A DNA stretch of 64,000 nt, taken from NCBI GenBank assembly GCA_001442985.1, contig LDYB01000014.1, positions 186,001-250,000 of the forward strand, written 5' to 3'. The number at the start of each line of letters is the position of its first letter. The first letter of the stretch is position 1. Positions 25,833-34,376 of the stretch are shown here, piece by piece. A program made the translations under genes and the position numbers. The DNA is from Armatimonadetes bacterium DC (GTDB lineage Bacteria > Armatimonadota > Fimbriimonadia > Fimbriimonadales > GBS-DC). The notes beneath the pieces were generated by a model. It was not told the origin of the DNA. It searched no databases and saw only the letters and a program-made list of their open reading frames with translations.

Positions 25833-27017
25833 ATGATGCAGGAGGCGTTGATTATCGCAGTGGCGCGGACGCCGATTGGCAAAAGCCCGCGCGGTAGCTT
25901 TCGCCACACCCGCCCCGACGATTTAGCCAGCGTCGCTATTCAAGCCGTGCTAGCGCGTTGTCCTGCGTTGACCCCTGAAGAGGTGGAGGATGTGATTTTT
26001 GGCTGCTCCACACCCGAAGGCGAGTCGGGCATGAATGTGGCGCGCGTGGCGGCGTTACGGGCAGGATTGCCTCAGAGCATCCCCGGCGCGACGGTGAATC
26101 GATTCTGCGCGTCGGGGCTGGAAGCAGTGGCGATTGCCTGCGAGCGCATCCGCTCTGGCGACGCCGAGGTGATAATTGCAGGCGGTGTGGAGAGCATGAC
26201 GCGCGTGCCGTTTTTAGACATCCGCACGCACCCCAACCCCACTTTGTTCCAGAACGCGCCGAACACCTACCTCAGCATGGGGCTGTCGGTAGAGCAGCTC
26301 GCCCGCAAGTATGGCATTACCCGCGAGCAGGCAGACGCTTTCGCCCTGCAGAGCCATCAGAAAGCGATACGGGCGCAGGATTCAGGCTGGTTTGAGGATG
26401 AGATCGTGCCCGTTCAGACCGAGATACAGGAAGTTGATGCCCAAGGGCGTCCGGTGCGTGTGCCCATCACGGTTTCTGCCGACGAGGGACCGCGGCGCGA
26501 CACCAGCATGGAGGCGCTGGCGAAACTGAAGCCCGCGTTTCGCGCCGATGGGGTCATCACGGCGGGTAATGCTTCCCAGCGGAGCGACGGCGCCGCGGCA
26601 GTGCTGGTGATGAGCGAGCGCAAGGCGAACGCGCTGGGCGTCAAGCCGCTGGCACGGTTCGTGGGCTACACGACCGCCGCGCTCACCCCCGAAGATTTCG
26701 GCGTCGCGCCTGCTTACGCCATCCCGAAACTGCTCACACGCCACGCCCTCCAGCCTGAAGACATAGACCATATTGAGTTCAACGAGGCGTTCGCGGCGCA
26801 GGTGCTGGCATCCCAGCAGATTTATCCCCTGCCGATGGAGCGGGTGAACCCGCTGGGTGGGGCGATTGCGCTGGGGCATCCACTGGGTTGCACCGGCGCG
26901 CGACAGGTGGCGACGCTGGTGTACGCTCTCCAGCGCACAGGCGGACGCTACGGGCTGGTCACGATGTGCGCCGCGCTGGGCATGGGTGCCGCAGGGCTGT
27001 TTGAACGGGTGGCATGA
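25833..27017 (+). CDS. Thiolase (acetyl-CoA acyltransferase), 394 aa
   Basis: Degrades or condenses acyl-CoA in beta-oxidation or acetoacetyl-CoA synthesis. The nucleophile C92 is in NRFCASGLEAVA. NEAFAAQ and GHPLGCTGARQ supply the remaining catalytic histidine and cysteine. The length is standard. No other fatty-acid gene is adjacent, so the direction of the reaction cannot be judged. It overlaps the following ZIP transporter gene by ATGA. Confidence 0.95.
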   Translation: MMQEALIIAVARTPIGKSPRGSFRHTRPDDLASVAIQAVLARCPALTPEEVEDVIFGCSTPEGESGMNVARVAALRAGLPQSIPGATVNRFCASGLEAVAIACERIRSGDAEVIIAGGVESMTRVPFLDIRTHPNPTLFQNAPNTYLSMGLSVEQLARKYGITREQADAFALQSHQKAIRAQDSGWFEDEIVPVQTEIQEVDAQGRPVRVPITVSADEGPRRDTSMEALAKLKPAFRADGVITAGNASQRSDGAAAVLVMSERKANALGVKPLARFVGYTTAALTPEDFGVAPAYAIPKLLTRHALQPEDIDHIEFNEAFAAQVLASQQIYPLPMERVNPLGGAIALGHPLGCTGARQVATLVYALQRTGGRYGLVTMCAALGMGAAGLFERVA

Positions 27018-27796
27018 TGGAACAGCTCTTCGTGCAGGCTTTCGGCTCCAACCCGATTATGCACGGGCTGGTGGGCGGGCTGATCATTACGGTGCTGAAC
27101 GCGCTCGGCGCCCTGCTCGTGATGCTCTGGAAGAACCCCTCCGAGCGCGTGCTGGACACCTCGCTCGGATTCGCAGCGGGGGTGATGTTGACCGCCAGTT
27201 TCACCAGCCTGATTTTGCCCGGAATTGAGTACGGCGGGCTGCTGCCCGTCGTGATTGGGATGGTGGTGGGCGTGGTGCTGATTGATCTGGCAGACCACTT
27301 TGTGCCTCACTTCCACACAATCCTGGGCTATGAGGGGATCGCCTCGCCGCGGACGAAGGCGGTGCTGCTGTTTATTATCGCCATCACACTCCATAACGCG
27401 CCCGAGGGGCTGGCAGTCGGTGTGGCGTTCGGCGCGGGCGATGTGGTGGACGGGCTGAAGCTGATGTTCGCGATTGGCATGCAGAACATCCCCGAAGGGC
27501 TGGCGGTCGCCATTTCGGCATTGGGGATCGGGATGGGACTCCGCCATTATGCCGCGTGGGTGGGCGTGCGGGCGGGGCTGATAGAGATTCCGCTCGCGCT
27601 GGCGGGCGCCGCGGCGGTCTACCTGATGCGCCCCCTGCTCCCCTATGCGATGGGGTTCGCCGCGGGCGCGATGCTCTATGTGATTAGCGACGAGATTGTG
27701 CCCGAAACGCACCGCAAGGGGCACGAGCGCTTCGCCACCTTCGGCACGATGCTGGGCGTGATGGTGATGCTTGTGCTGGATGTGGCGTTAGGCTGA
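27014..27796 (+). CDS. ZIP-family metal transporter, 260 aa
   Basis: Eight-helix divalent-metal importer of the ZupT/GufA branch. Helix 4 has the metal motif HNAPEG and helix 5 has QNIPEG, the paired ExxH-like binding sites. A short His-containing loop (DHFVPHFH) lies between helices 3 and 4. It could import zinc or iron into the cytoplasm. It is translationally coupled to the thiolase gene and overlaps the convergent kinase gene by 9 bases. Confidence 0.93.
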   Translation: MMEQLFVQAFGSNPIMHGLVGGLIITVLNALGALLVMLWKNPSERVLDTSLGFAAGVMLTASFTSLILPGIEYGGLLPVVIGMVVGVVLIDLADHFVPHFHTILGYEGIASPRTKAVLLFIIAITLHNAPEGLAVGVAFGAGDVVDGLKLMFAIGMQNIPEGLAVAISALGIGMGLRHYAAWVGVRAGLIEIPLALAGAAAVYLMRPLLPYAMGFAAGAMLYVISDEIVPETHRKGHERFATFGTMLGVMVMLVLDVALG

Positions 27797-28696
27797 GTCG
27801 GCGCAGTATCGCCGCCACGCGATTCGCGCCACCGCCACCGCTGGCTCCATGAGGGGCGTGTGGTAGTGGGCGCGGGGAAACTCCCTGCTGAACACTTCCT
27901 CAAAAGTTTTCTGGAACAGGCTCGGCTGGCGGAACATGCCCCCCGTGAGCGCGACCCAGAGTGGCTCCTGAGGTTCAAAAACGCCTCTCGCGCAGGCGAG
28001 CGCGTCGCGAGCCAGAACCGTCGCGCGCTCCACCATCAGCTGCTGCGCCAGCGCGTCGCCCGATTCGGCGGTCTCCAGCACATGCGTTGCGAACCGTGCC
28101 AGCTCGTGGCGGGGCATGCCGCGCTGATAGAGCAACGGGATGAGCTCGCGCAGGTCGCTGATGCCGAAAAACGCCTGCACCGCGTTCACCAGCTGGCTGG
28201 GCGACTCGCGCCCGTCCCACGAGCGCACTGCCAGCTGCAAGCCGTGCCGCGCCAGATCATACGCGCTTCCCTCATCGCCAATCAGTGCGCCCCAGCCGCC
28301 CACTGTGCGGGCAAGCCGATCGGACACGAACGCGCTGATAACGGAACCCGTGCCCGCCACAATCGCAAGCCCGTGCGCCACATCGGCGCCCGTGCTGACG
28401 AACGCCATACGCGTCTCTTCCACCGCAAACGCCTGGGGGTTACCCAGCCGTTTCAGCACCCACTCCCAGTTGGCGAAAGTGCCCGCTACGGTGTAGCCCA
28501 GCGCCAGCACGGGTTCGGAAATGCCCTTCAGGGCAGATTCGATGGCGGTTTCAAACGATTCGCGCTGTTGTGCTTCGCTGACGAAGTTGAGGTTGGCAGG
28601 ACCGCCCTGCCCATACGCGAGGAGCGCGCCCTGCGCATCCAGCACGGCGCACCCCGTTTTCGTGCCGCCGCCTTCCAGCCCGACGATGACGCCCAT
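27788..28696 (-). CDS. BadF/BadG/NagK-type sugar kinase, 302 aa
   Basis: An ASKHA-fold ATPase. GLEGGGTKTGCAVLD is the first phosphate loop, GLAIVAGTGSVIS the second and GGWGALIGDEGSAYDLAR the sugar/adenosine region. It is closest to N-acetylglucosamine kinases that recycle amino sugars from peptidoglycan or chitin. A TATCCT box exactly 7 bases before the ATG, with no ribosome binding site, predicts a leaderless message. Confidence 0.85.
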   Translation of the reverse strand: MGVIVGLEGGGTKTGCAVLDAQGALLAYGQGGPANLNFVSEAQQRESFETAIESALKGISEPVLALGYTVAGTFANWEWVLKRLGNPQAFAVEETRMAFVSTGADVAHGLAIVAGTGSVISAFVSDRLARTVGGWGALIGDEGSAYDLARHGLQLAVRSWDGRESPSQLVNAVQAFFGISDLRELIPLLYQRGMPRHELARFATHVLETAESGDALAQQLMVERATVLARDALACARGVFEPQEPLWVALTGGMFRQPSLFQKTFEEVFSREFPRAHYHTPLMEPAVAVARIAWRRYCADSA

Positions 28697-28703
28697 CCAG
28701 TAA

Positions 28704-28709
28704 AGGATA
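28704..28709 (-). promoter_or_regulatory. -10 box TATCCT, predicted leaderless start
   Basis: GAGGTATCCT on the minus strand is followed by 7 bases and the ATG at 28696. Confidence 0.55.
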
Positions 28710-28719
28710 CCTCAGAGGC

Positions 28720-30744
28720 TTACCCTGCCATCGCGAGGGCGCGTTCGGTTTTCTGGGCACCGTGCGCGTGGCGAATCAGCTCACCGACATCCAGAATCAA
28801 CGCCACGCGCCCGTCGCCCAAGATAGTGGCGCCCGAAAAGCCCGGCACACGCACAAAGTTCTCTTCCAGGCTCTTAATCACAATCTGCTGTTGCCCCACG
28901 ATGCTATCGATCTGCAGGGCGATTTGCTGACCGTCCTGTTCCAGAACGACAATCAGCCCTGCTTCGTCGGAGGGCGGCAACCCCACGAACTGGCACAGGC
29001 GCAACAGGGGCACAAACCGCCCGCGCACATTCACCACTTCGTAGGTGTCGAACATCGCGCTATGCTGGAGGCTCTCAGGCTGGAAGGCTTCCACCACGGT
29101 GGTGAGGGGCACGAGGTAATGCTCCCCGCCCACATTCAGCCCCAAGCCGTCCATAATCGCGAGTGTCAGAGGCACTTTGATTTGCAGGCGCGTACCCTGA
29201 CCCTGCTCCGACTGGAGGGAGATGGTGCCGCCGAGGCTTTCCACATTGCGTTTGACGACATCCATCCCGACGCCGCGCCCCGACAGGTCGCTCACCTGCT
29301 GGGCTGTGGAGAGCCCGGGCTGGAAGATGAAGTCCAGCAGCGTTTCGCGGCTGGGCTGGTCATGCTCAGAGAGCCAGCCGAGCTGAATCGCCTTCTGGCG
29401 CACGCGCTCGAGGTCAATCCCGCGTCCGTCGTCGCGCACTTCAATATAGATGCGCCCCTCTGCCTGATAGGCGCTGAGGGTGAGCGTGCCCGTTTCGGGC
29501 TTGCCCGCACGCCGACGCTCTTCGGGCGTCTCGATGCCGTGGTCAATCGCGTTCCGAATGAGATGCGTGAGCGGATCGCTGAGCGCTTCCAGAAGCGTGC
29601 GGTCTAACTTGGTCTCCTCGCCCTCAATCACGAGGTTTACCTTCTTGCCGAGTTTATTGGCGGTATCACGCACCATGCGCGGGAACCGATTGAAGAGGTA
29701 GCTGATGGGCAACAGACGAATCGCCATCACGCGCTCGTGCAGTTCCCGCACATGGCGCTCCATCTGGGTAATCGCGTTGCGCAATCGCTCGTCGGTCTCG
29801 GCGCTCTGGGCGGTAGAGAGCATCGACTGGGCAATCACAATCTCGCTGACGAGGTTGAACAGGGCGTCAATCTTCTCGGTGGCGACGCGAATGCTCTGCG
29901 ACTCGGTTTTCTGGGCGCTAACGGGCGAAGTGCTGGGTGTTGTGGTCGCACTGGGCGTACTGGACGATACAGGTTGCACCGCAGCGGTCGTTGTTTCGGA
30001 GGAATCAGCAATGGTGGCGGTGGAATCGGACGCAAGCGGTTCAATTTGCACCGTGGCGCCTTCGGCGCTGAGTTCCAGAATCGCACGCAGAATGGCTGGC
30101 TCGAAGGCGGTGGCGACCACCATCTCCCACGAGCCGTAGCAGGCGTCGGGTTTCAGCGCGTCCAGCGGTGGAATCTGGTGGGTGAAACGGCACTCCAGAA
30201 TCTGGCAATAAGCCTCCAGCTCATTCAGCAACTGAAGCGGGTCATGTTCGGCAGAAAGCGTGGGCGCAGGCTGATAGCTCACACGATACTGCACAGGCTG
30301 GGGTTCGGTGTTCTCCACTTCAGCGGCAGCGGGCGTGCTGGGGGCGGCAGGCGTGGGGGTAATCGGCGCGCCCTGCAACACCTGCGAGAGCTGCTGCAGA
30401 ATCACCTCGCACTGCGGGTCGCCCACATCGCCCTCGGTGCGGGTGCGCTCCAGCAGGCTGCGAATCACATCCACTGCCTGCAGCAGCAGGTTGGTCATCT
30501 CAGGCGTGAGGGGGCGCTGTTCTTTGCGTAGCACCTCCATCGCGCTCTCCAGACCGTGTGTAAACTTGCTCAGATGGGTGAACCCCATCGCCGCGCTGTT
30601 GCCCTTGAAAGAGTGCGCATAGCGGAAAAGCGCGTTCACCGTTTCGGGGTCAGGACCGCGCTCCTCAAGGGAGAGCAAAATCTGCTCCATCCCTTCCAGC
30701 ATCTCGTTCGATTCATCGTAAAACAGCTGGAACAACTCGTCCAT
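28720..30744 (-). CDS. cheA: Chemotaxis histidine kinase CheA, 674 aa
   Basis: CheA links chemoreceptors to the flagellar motor by phosphorylating CheY. The HPt domain (residues 1-105) has H44 in YAHSFKGNSAAMGF. A Pro/Thr/Ser-rich linker (about 230-280) follows. Then come the dimerisation helices, the HATPase with N-box HLIRNAIDHGIE and G-boxes DDGRGID and GRGVGMD, and a C-terminal CheW-like domain. A typical P2 CheY-binding domain is not obvious; a small domain at about 155-235 takes its place. The only other nearby chemotaxis-like gene is the STAS gene directly upstream. Confidence 0.95.
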   Translation of the reverse strand: MDELFQLFYDESNEMLEGMEQILLSLEERGPDPETVNALFRYAHSFKGNSAAMGFTHLSKFTHGLESAMEVLRKEQRPLTPEMTNLLLQAVDVIRSLLERTRTEGDVGDPQCEVILQQLSQVLQGAPITPTPAAPSTPAAAEVENTEPQPVQYRVSYQPAPTLSAEHDPLQLLNELEAYCQILECRFTHQIPPLDALKPDACYGSWEMVVATAFEPAILRAILELSAEGATVQIEPLASDSTATIADSSETTTAAVQPVSSSTPSATTTPSTSPVSAQKTESQSIRVATEKIDALFNLVSEIVIAQSMLSTAQSAETDERLRNAITQMERHVRELHERVMAIRLLPISYLFNRFPRMVRDTANKLGKKVNLVIEGEETKLDRTLLEALSDPLTHLIRNAIDHGIETPEERRRAGKPETGTLTLSAYQAEGRIYIEVRDDGRGIDLERVRQKAIQLGWLSEHDQPSRETLLDFIFQPGLSTAQQVSDLSGRGVGMDVVKRNVESLGGTISLQSEQGQGTRLQIKVPLTLAIMDGLGLNVGGEHYLVPLTTVVEAFQPESLQHSAMFDTYEVVNVRGRFVPLLRLCQFVGLPPSDEAGLIVVLEQDGQQIALQIDSIVGQQQIVIKSLEENFVRVPGFSGATILGDGRVALILDVGELIRHAHGAQKTERALAMAG

Positions 30745-30755
30745 TGCGTGCCTCC

Positions 30756-31055
30756 TTAACTTTCAATCATTGCTTGCCACAGTCCATAGCGCTCCAGCTG
30801 GGCGTATAAATCGGGCGCAGGCTCCTTGTAGCGCAAAGGGAGATTGTGATTCTGCAGGCTCTTGCCCAGCGCAATCAGCACCTGAACTCCCGCGTAGTGA
30901 ATGGCGTGCAGGTTTTCCCACTCAATCGTGGTCGGCTTCGGGTTTTTGGCAATCTGCTGCGCTACCTGATAGAGTTCGTTCACCTGGGCGTAGCCGATTT
31001 CGCCTGCGAGGCTCAGGCGATACCCTCTGGCGCTACTTTTGAGCTGAATACTCAT
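30756..31055 (-). CDS. STAS-domain protein lacking the phosphorylatable serine, 99 aa
   Basis: A small anti-sigma-factor-antagonist-like STAS domain: SARGYRLSLAGEIGYAQVNEL, then IEWENLHAIHYAGVQVLIALGK. In regulated STAS proteins the loop reads DSSG; here it is H53-Y54-A55-G56, so the serine switch is absent. It lies 11 bases before cheA on the same strand and may be a structural or signalling adaptor in the chemotaxis complex. The ATG at 31055 has GGAGG upstream; the in-frame ATG at 31172 lies inside the lptB 3' end. Confidence 0.75.
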   Translation of the reverse strand: MSIQLKSSARGYRLSLAGEIGYAQVNELYQVAQQIAKNPKPTTIEWENLHAIHYAGVQVLIALGKSLQNHNLPLRYKEPAPDLYAQLERYGLWQAMIES

Positions 31056-31113
31056 CGCGACCTCCTGTGCTGGCAAAATTGTCGGCAACAGGAGGCGTGT
31101 TTTTGAGGGGGAC

Positions 31114-31839
31114 TTACGGATACCACTCAAAGCTCTCGCCGAAGTAGAACTTGCGGGCGAGCGGGTTGGCAATCACCTCTTCGGGCGTGCCCTGCGCCAC
31201 AATCGTGCCGTCGGCGAGGATATAGCTGCGGTCGGTGATGCGCAAAGTCGCGCTCACATTGTGGTCGGTAATCAGCACACCGATATTCCGCTCGCGGAGT
31301 GCCAGAATAATCTCCTGCAGTTCCTCAATCGTTTTGGGGTCAATCCCCGTGAAGGGTTCGTCCAGCAGCAGGAAGGCGGGTTCAAGGGCTAAGGCGCGGG
31401 CGATTTCCACGCGGCGGCGCTCGCCTCCCGAAAGTGCGTAGCCTTTCTGATGGCGCAGGTGGGCGATATGAAACTCTTCCAGCAGGCGCTCCACGCGGGC
31501 GCGGCGCTCCTCGCGGGGGACGCCGTTCATCTCCAGTACCAGATGCAGGTTCTGCTCTACCGTGAGCTGGCGGAAGACGGAGGCTTCCTGTGGCAGGTAG
31601 CCGATGCCGAGCCGCGCACGCTGATACATCGGCAGGCGGGTGATATCCTGCTCCCCCAGAAACACGCGCCCTCCGTGCGGGCGAATCAGCCCCACCACCA
31701 TATAAAAGGTGGTCGTCTTGCCTGCGCCGTTGGGACCCAGCAGCCCCACGACCTCGCCCCGCGCCACTTCCAGGCTCACATCGCGCACCACCACGCGCTT
31801 GCGATAGGCGCGACGCAGCCCCTCTGCACGCAATGTCAT
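31114..31839 (-). CDS. lptB: LPS export ABC transporter ATP-binding protein
   Basis: Cytoplasmic ATPase of the LptB2FG complex, which extracts lipopolysaccharide from the inner membrane. The 241-residue length fits. Walker A is GPNGAGKTT, the Q-loop is in [17 protein letters not shown], the signature is [16 protein letters not shown], Walker B is [12 protein letters not shown] and the switch is TDHNV. It implies a diderm cell envelope. No other lpt gene is adjacent. The TACACT box lies 10 bases before the ATG. Confidence 0.93.
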   Translation of the reverse strand: MTLRAEGLRRAYRKRVVVRDVSLEVARGEVVGLLGPNGAGKTTTFYMVVGLIRPHGGRVFLGEQDITRLPMYQRARLGIGYLPQEASVFRQLTVEQNLHLVLEMNGVPREERRARVERLLEEFHIAHLRHQKGYALSGGERRRVEIARALALEPAFLLLDEPFTGIDPKTIEELQEIILALRERNIGVLITDHNVSATLRITDRSYILADGTIVAQGTPEEVIANPLARKFYFGESFEWYP

Positions 31840-31849
31840 GCTGGCGTTA

Positions 31850-31855
31850 AGTGTA
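31850..31855 (-). promoter_or_regulatory. -10 box TACACT for lptB
   Basis: CAGGTACACT on the minus strand lies 10 bases before the lptB ATG, inside the 3' edge of the tatD region. Confidence 0.4.
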
Positions 31856-31859
31856 CCTG

Positions 31860-32636
31860 CTACGGAGCGTGTGTGATGCGAGGAAAAAGCTGGCGCACAT
31901 TTCGCTCTGTCAGTTCAGCAAGGGCGTCAAGGGGCATTTCCCACAGGGCGGCGAGCTGCTGGGCGATTAAGGGAATGTAGGCAGGCTCGTTGCGCTTGCC
32001 CCGATAGGGGTGTGGCGCAAGGTAAGGGGCGTCGGTCTCCAGTACGATGCGATCGCGAGGCGTCTCGCGCACAATCGCGCGGAGCGATTCGGCGCTCCGA
32101 AAAGTTATCACGCCGCCAATCCCCAGCCAGTAGCCCAGTTCCAGCCCGCGGCGGGCATGCGTCTCTGTGCCCGAAAAACAGTGCAACACGCCCCGCACCG
32201 AAGGGTATTGCGCCAGCACCTCCAGCAGCGGGTCATACGCCTCGCGACAGTGAATCACCACAGGCAGCTGGAGTGTCTGGGCGAGGGTCATCTGGGCGTG
32301 GAACGCTTCATATTGCACCTCACGGGGCGAGAGGTCGCGATAGAAATCGAGCCCAATTTCACCGATTGCCACCACGCGCGGGTGTTGACACAGTTCAGCG
32401 AGTTGCTGGTGGGTGGCGGGGTTCCACTGTGCCGCGTCGTGGGGATGAATGCCGACTGTCGCATAGAGGCTGGGGTGCTGTTCAGCGAGTTGTACCGCGC
32501 GCTGGCTGCTTTCGAGGTCGTAGCCCACCACCACAAAGCGTTGCACACCCCCCTGCTGGGCGCGTGCCACAACAGCCTCCCACTCGCTCAGGAGGTCGGG
32601 GTGATTCAGATGGCAGTGTGTGTCGGTCCAGAACAT
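31860..32636 (-). CDS. tatD: TatD-family metal-dependent hydrolase, 258 aa
   Basis: A TIM-barrel metal-dependent DNase family. Metal ligands are visible in DTHCHLNH near the N-terminus, [21 protein letters not shown] and [10 protein letters not shown]. The start at 32636 ([10 protein letters not shown]) matches the family N-terminus; the in-frame start at 32672 lies inside the tRNA-Ser gene. Only 8 bases separate the ATG from the CCA end of tRNA-Ser, so the mRNA 5' end is probably made by tRNA 3' processing. Confidence 0.93.
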   Translation of the reverse strand: MFWTDTHCHLNHPDLLSEWEAVVARAQQGGVQRFVVVGYDLESSQRAVQLAEQHPSLYATVGIHPHDAAQWNPATHQQLAELCQHPRVVAIGEIGLDFYRDLSPREVQYEAFHAQMTLAQTLQLPVVIHCREAYDPLLEVLAQYPSVRGVLHCFSGTETHARRGLELGYWLGIGGVITFRSAESLRAIVRETPRDRIVLETDAPYLAPHPYRGKRNEPAYIPLIAQQLAALWEMPLDALAELTERNVRQLFPRITHAP

Positions 32637-32644
32637 CGTTGTGA

Positions 32645-32737
32645 TGGCGGAGAGGGTGGGATTCGAACCCACGACCCCCCTTTTGGGAGGGTTCCCGATT
32701 TCGAGTCGGGCCCGTTCAGCCGCTCCGGCACCTCTCC
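32645..32737 (-). tRNA. tRNA-Ser(CGA)
   Basis: Cloverleaf with acceptor GGAGAGG/CCTCTCC, anticodon loop CTCGAAA (anticodon CGA), the long variable arm typical of serine tRNAs and an encoded CCA. It is the last of five tRNA genes in the cluster. Confidence 0.96.
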
Positions 32738-32741
32738 GTGC

Positions 32742-32818
32742 TGGCGCGCCCGGAGGGATTCGAACCCCCGACCCCCAGATCCGAAGTCTGGTGCTCTGGT
32801 CCGCTGAGCTACGGGCGC
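32742..32818 (-). tRNA. tRNA-Arg(TCG)
   Basis: Acceptor GCGCCCG, D-arm TAGCTCAGCGGACCAGAGC, anticodon stem-loop CCAGA-CTTCGGA-TCTGG (anticodon TCG), T-arm GGTTCGAATCC and encoded CCA. Confidence 0.97.
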
Positions 32819-32828
32819 AAGAGTGAAA

Positions 32829-32906
32829 TGGTCGGGGCGCCCGGACTCGAACCGGGGACCTCTACCACCCCATGGTAGCGCGCTAACCATACTGCGCCAC
32901 GCCCCG
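32829..32906 (-). tRNA. tRNA-Pro(GGG)
   Basis: Acceptor CGGGGCG starts with the C typical of proline tRNAs. The anticodon stem-loop CTACC-ATGGGGT-GGTAG gives anticodon GGG; T-arm GGTTCGAGTCC; CCA encoded. Confidence 0.96.
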
Positions 32907-32917
32907 ACGCTTACAAG

Positions 32918-32993
<76 letters not shown>

Positions 32994-32997
32994 ATGC

Positions 32998-33075
32998 TGG
33001 GGCGACCGATGGGATTCGAACCCACGACCTCCTGAGCCACAGTCAGGCGCTCTAACCGACTGAGCTACGGTCGCC
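32998..33075 (-). tRNA. tRNA-His(GTG)
   Basis: The anticodon stem-loop CCTGA-CTGTGGC-TCAGG gives GTG. An extra encoded 5' G (position -1, base 33075) pairs with C73, the histidine identity element. CCA is encoded. It is the first tRNA of the cluster. Confidence 0.96.
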
Positions 33076-33085
33076 GTGCCTATAC

Positions 33086-33091
33086 AGTATA
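33086..33091 (-). promoter_or_regulatory. -10 box TATACT of the tRNA cluster
   Basis: GGGTATACT on the minus strand ends 10 bases before tRNA-His, so the transcript starts 3-4 bases before the mature 5' end. Confidence 0.55.
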
Positions 33092-33150
33092 CCCAATTGG
33101 CACGGGGAAAAATCAAGAGGGAGGGTGTTCGAAAAATCACCGCTGAACGG

Positions 33151-33247
33151 GACGGCTGAAGCCGTTCCTAAGAAACAAAGCCAGCCTCCGCTGGCTTTAT
33201 CAGCCGACGCAGGTCGGCTTCGTCTCGTAGGAACGGCTTCAGCCGTC
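33151..33247 (+). repeat. Cloverleaf-type interspersed repeat, copy D
   Basis: Full 97-bp copy with the most perfect arms: GACGGCTGAAGCCGTTCCTA and TAGGAACGGCTTCAGCCGTC are exact 20-bp complements. It is nearly identical to copy A at 1134. The 50 bases beyond it (to about 33322) also resemble the flank of copy A. Confidence 0.88.
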
Positions 33248-33331
33248 AAGGCGGGGGCGTTCCCCAACATGCTCCGGGAGCGCATAAGCCGGCGTCCCTC
33301 TCAAAAAACCTACCCCTTTAAGGCGTCTCTG

Positions 33332-33359
33332 GTAGGGGCGAGGCACGCCTCGCCCCTAC
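33332..33359 (-). terminator. Perfect 13-bp hairpin after the small-gene operon
   Basis: GTAGGGGCGAGGC and GCCTCGCCCCTAC form a 13-bp stem with a 2-base loop. On the minus strand it lies 10 bases beyond the stop of the last of four small genes; on that strand only a short T-stretch precedes it, so it may be a dispersed palindrome acting as a transcript end. Confidence 0.5.
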
Positions 33360-33369
33360 TAAAACCCCC

Positions 33370-33675
33370 TCATATTGCCCCCACAATCACAAGGCGGTAA
33401 ATTGGCTCTGTGCCGATGCGGTATTCCAGCGCTTTGTAGACACGATAAGCCGTACCGCGCCACAGGAAAGTGTCGTCGGGCAGAAGCAACACATCGGGCA
33501 GGTGAGCGAGCATCCAGACGGGGTAGGGCAAGCTCGCGCGCTCGGTTGGAGAGAAAAACCACTCCAGCAGCTCTGGCGGCGGGGGCGAGAACAGCCCATA
33601 AAAGCTCTGCCCGCCCACCTGAAACGGCTCCCCGTAACGCTGAAACCAGTGGCGCACCAGTTGACCAATCTGCAT
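33370..33675 (-). CDS. Small protein, possibly phage head-tail joining-like, 101 aa
   Basis: MQIGQLVRHWFQRYGEPFQV opens a mostly beta-predicted protein with LLPDDTFLWRGTAYRVYKALEYRI near the end. That layout (a short helix, then small barrel strands around a 'D.F...G..Y.V' motif) recalls phage neck or head-closure proteins. I have no firm family match. It is the last of four tightly spaced minus-strand genes; 3 bases separate it from the previous one. Confidence 0.45.
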   Translation of the reverse strand: MQIGQLVRHWFQRYGEPFQVGGQSFYGLFSPPPPELLEWFFSPTERASLPYPVWMLAHLPDVLLLPDDTFLWRGTAYRVYKALEYRIGTEPIYRLVIVGAI

Positions 33676-33678
33676 CGG

Positions 33679-34086
33679 CTATGCCTCCTCTTCTGAGTCG
33701 CGAGGCTGTCGGACGATGAACTGCAATCGCGCGTTGCGGCGCAGGTAGGGCGCGAGTCGGGCATAGCCCTGCGCTTTGAGTCCCGACGGGTCTAACGGGT
33801 TCGGCGGGAAGTAGGCGGGCGTAATCTGGAGCCAGCCGAGCCGAAAGCCGACCCACGCGCCCACCTCGCGCCAGAGGGTGGCGCTCATCTCGCCCGCCAC
33901 CAGCTCCAGCGCGCCCAGATTCAACAATGCCAGCAAATCGGGGTCGGGCGATTGCAGATACACGGGGTCTATCGCATATCGGATTGCGGGCACCATCTCG
34001 TCGATCAGCGCGTCAATATCGCTATCGTAGGCGGTGCCGCTCAGGCGCAGTTTGCGCTTCACATCCTCACGCTGAACCGTAATCAT
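33679..34086 (-). CDS. Small protein resembling a phage head-tail connector, 135 aa
   Basis: The start MITVQREDVKRKLRLSGTAYDSDIDALIDEMVPAIRYAID has the look of the gp6/HK97 head-tail adaptor: a short N-terminal strand, then helices beginning with 'D..I..LI'. The rest contains helical segments and an aromatic stretch (WVGFRLGWLQITPAYFPP). AGGAGG precedes the ATG. Assignment rests on pattern only; the usual terminase, portal and capsid genes are absent. Confidence 0.45.
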   Translation of the reverse strand: MITVQREDVKRKLRLSGTAYDSDIDALIDEMVPAIRYAIDPVYLQSPDPDLLALLNLGALELVAGEMSATLWREVGAWVGFRLGWLQITPAYFPPNPLDPSGLKAQGYARLAPYLRRNARLQFIVRQPRDSEEEA

Positions 34087-34097
34087 GGCGCACCTCC

Positions 34098-34376
34098 TCA
34101 GGGCTTATGCGAGTCCAGCCACTGGTGGAGCGTGTGGCGCAGGCTCAGCAGCACTTCGCGAATCTCGTGCAGGGTCTGCTCCATGCGCTCGTAGGACTCT
34201 TCTGTGCGATGCACGCTCTCACGCAGATAGGCGATGAACTCGTCGGTCACGGTCTGCTCCTGCTCGCGGGCAGATTCCACCAGCTTGTCCATGCGGGTCA
34301 GAATCTGGCGTGTCAATAGCAGCGTCCAGCCGATGAGCATGCTGACCACGGTTGCGAACTGCATCCAGTCCATCAT
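34098..34376 (-). CDS. Small membrane protein with coiled coil, holin-like, 92 aa
   Basis: One N-terminal transmembrane helix (residues about 5-24, FATVVSMLIGWTLLLTRQIL) is followed by a long charged helix with heptad character (MDKLVESAREQEQTVTDEFI and on to HTLHQWLDSH). Small single-helix proteins of this shape occur next to phage lysis or tail genes, but nothing is diagnostic. It overlaps the preceding gene by ATGA. Confidence 0.45.
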   Translation of the reverse strand: MMDWMQFATVVSMLIGWTLLLTRQILTRMDKLVESAREQEQTVTDEFIAYLRESVHRTEESYERMEQTLHEIREVLLSLRHTLHQWLDSHKP

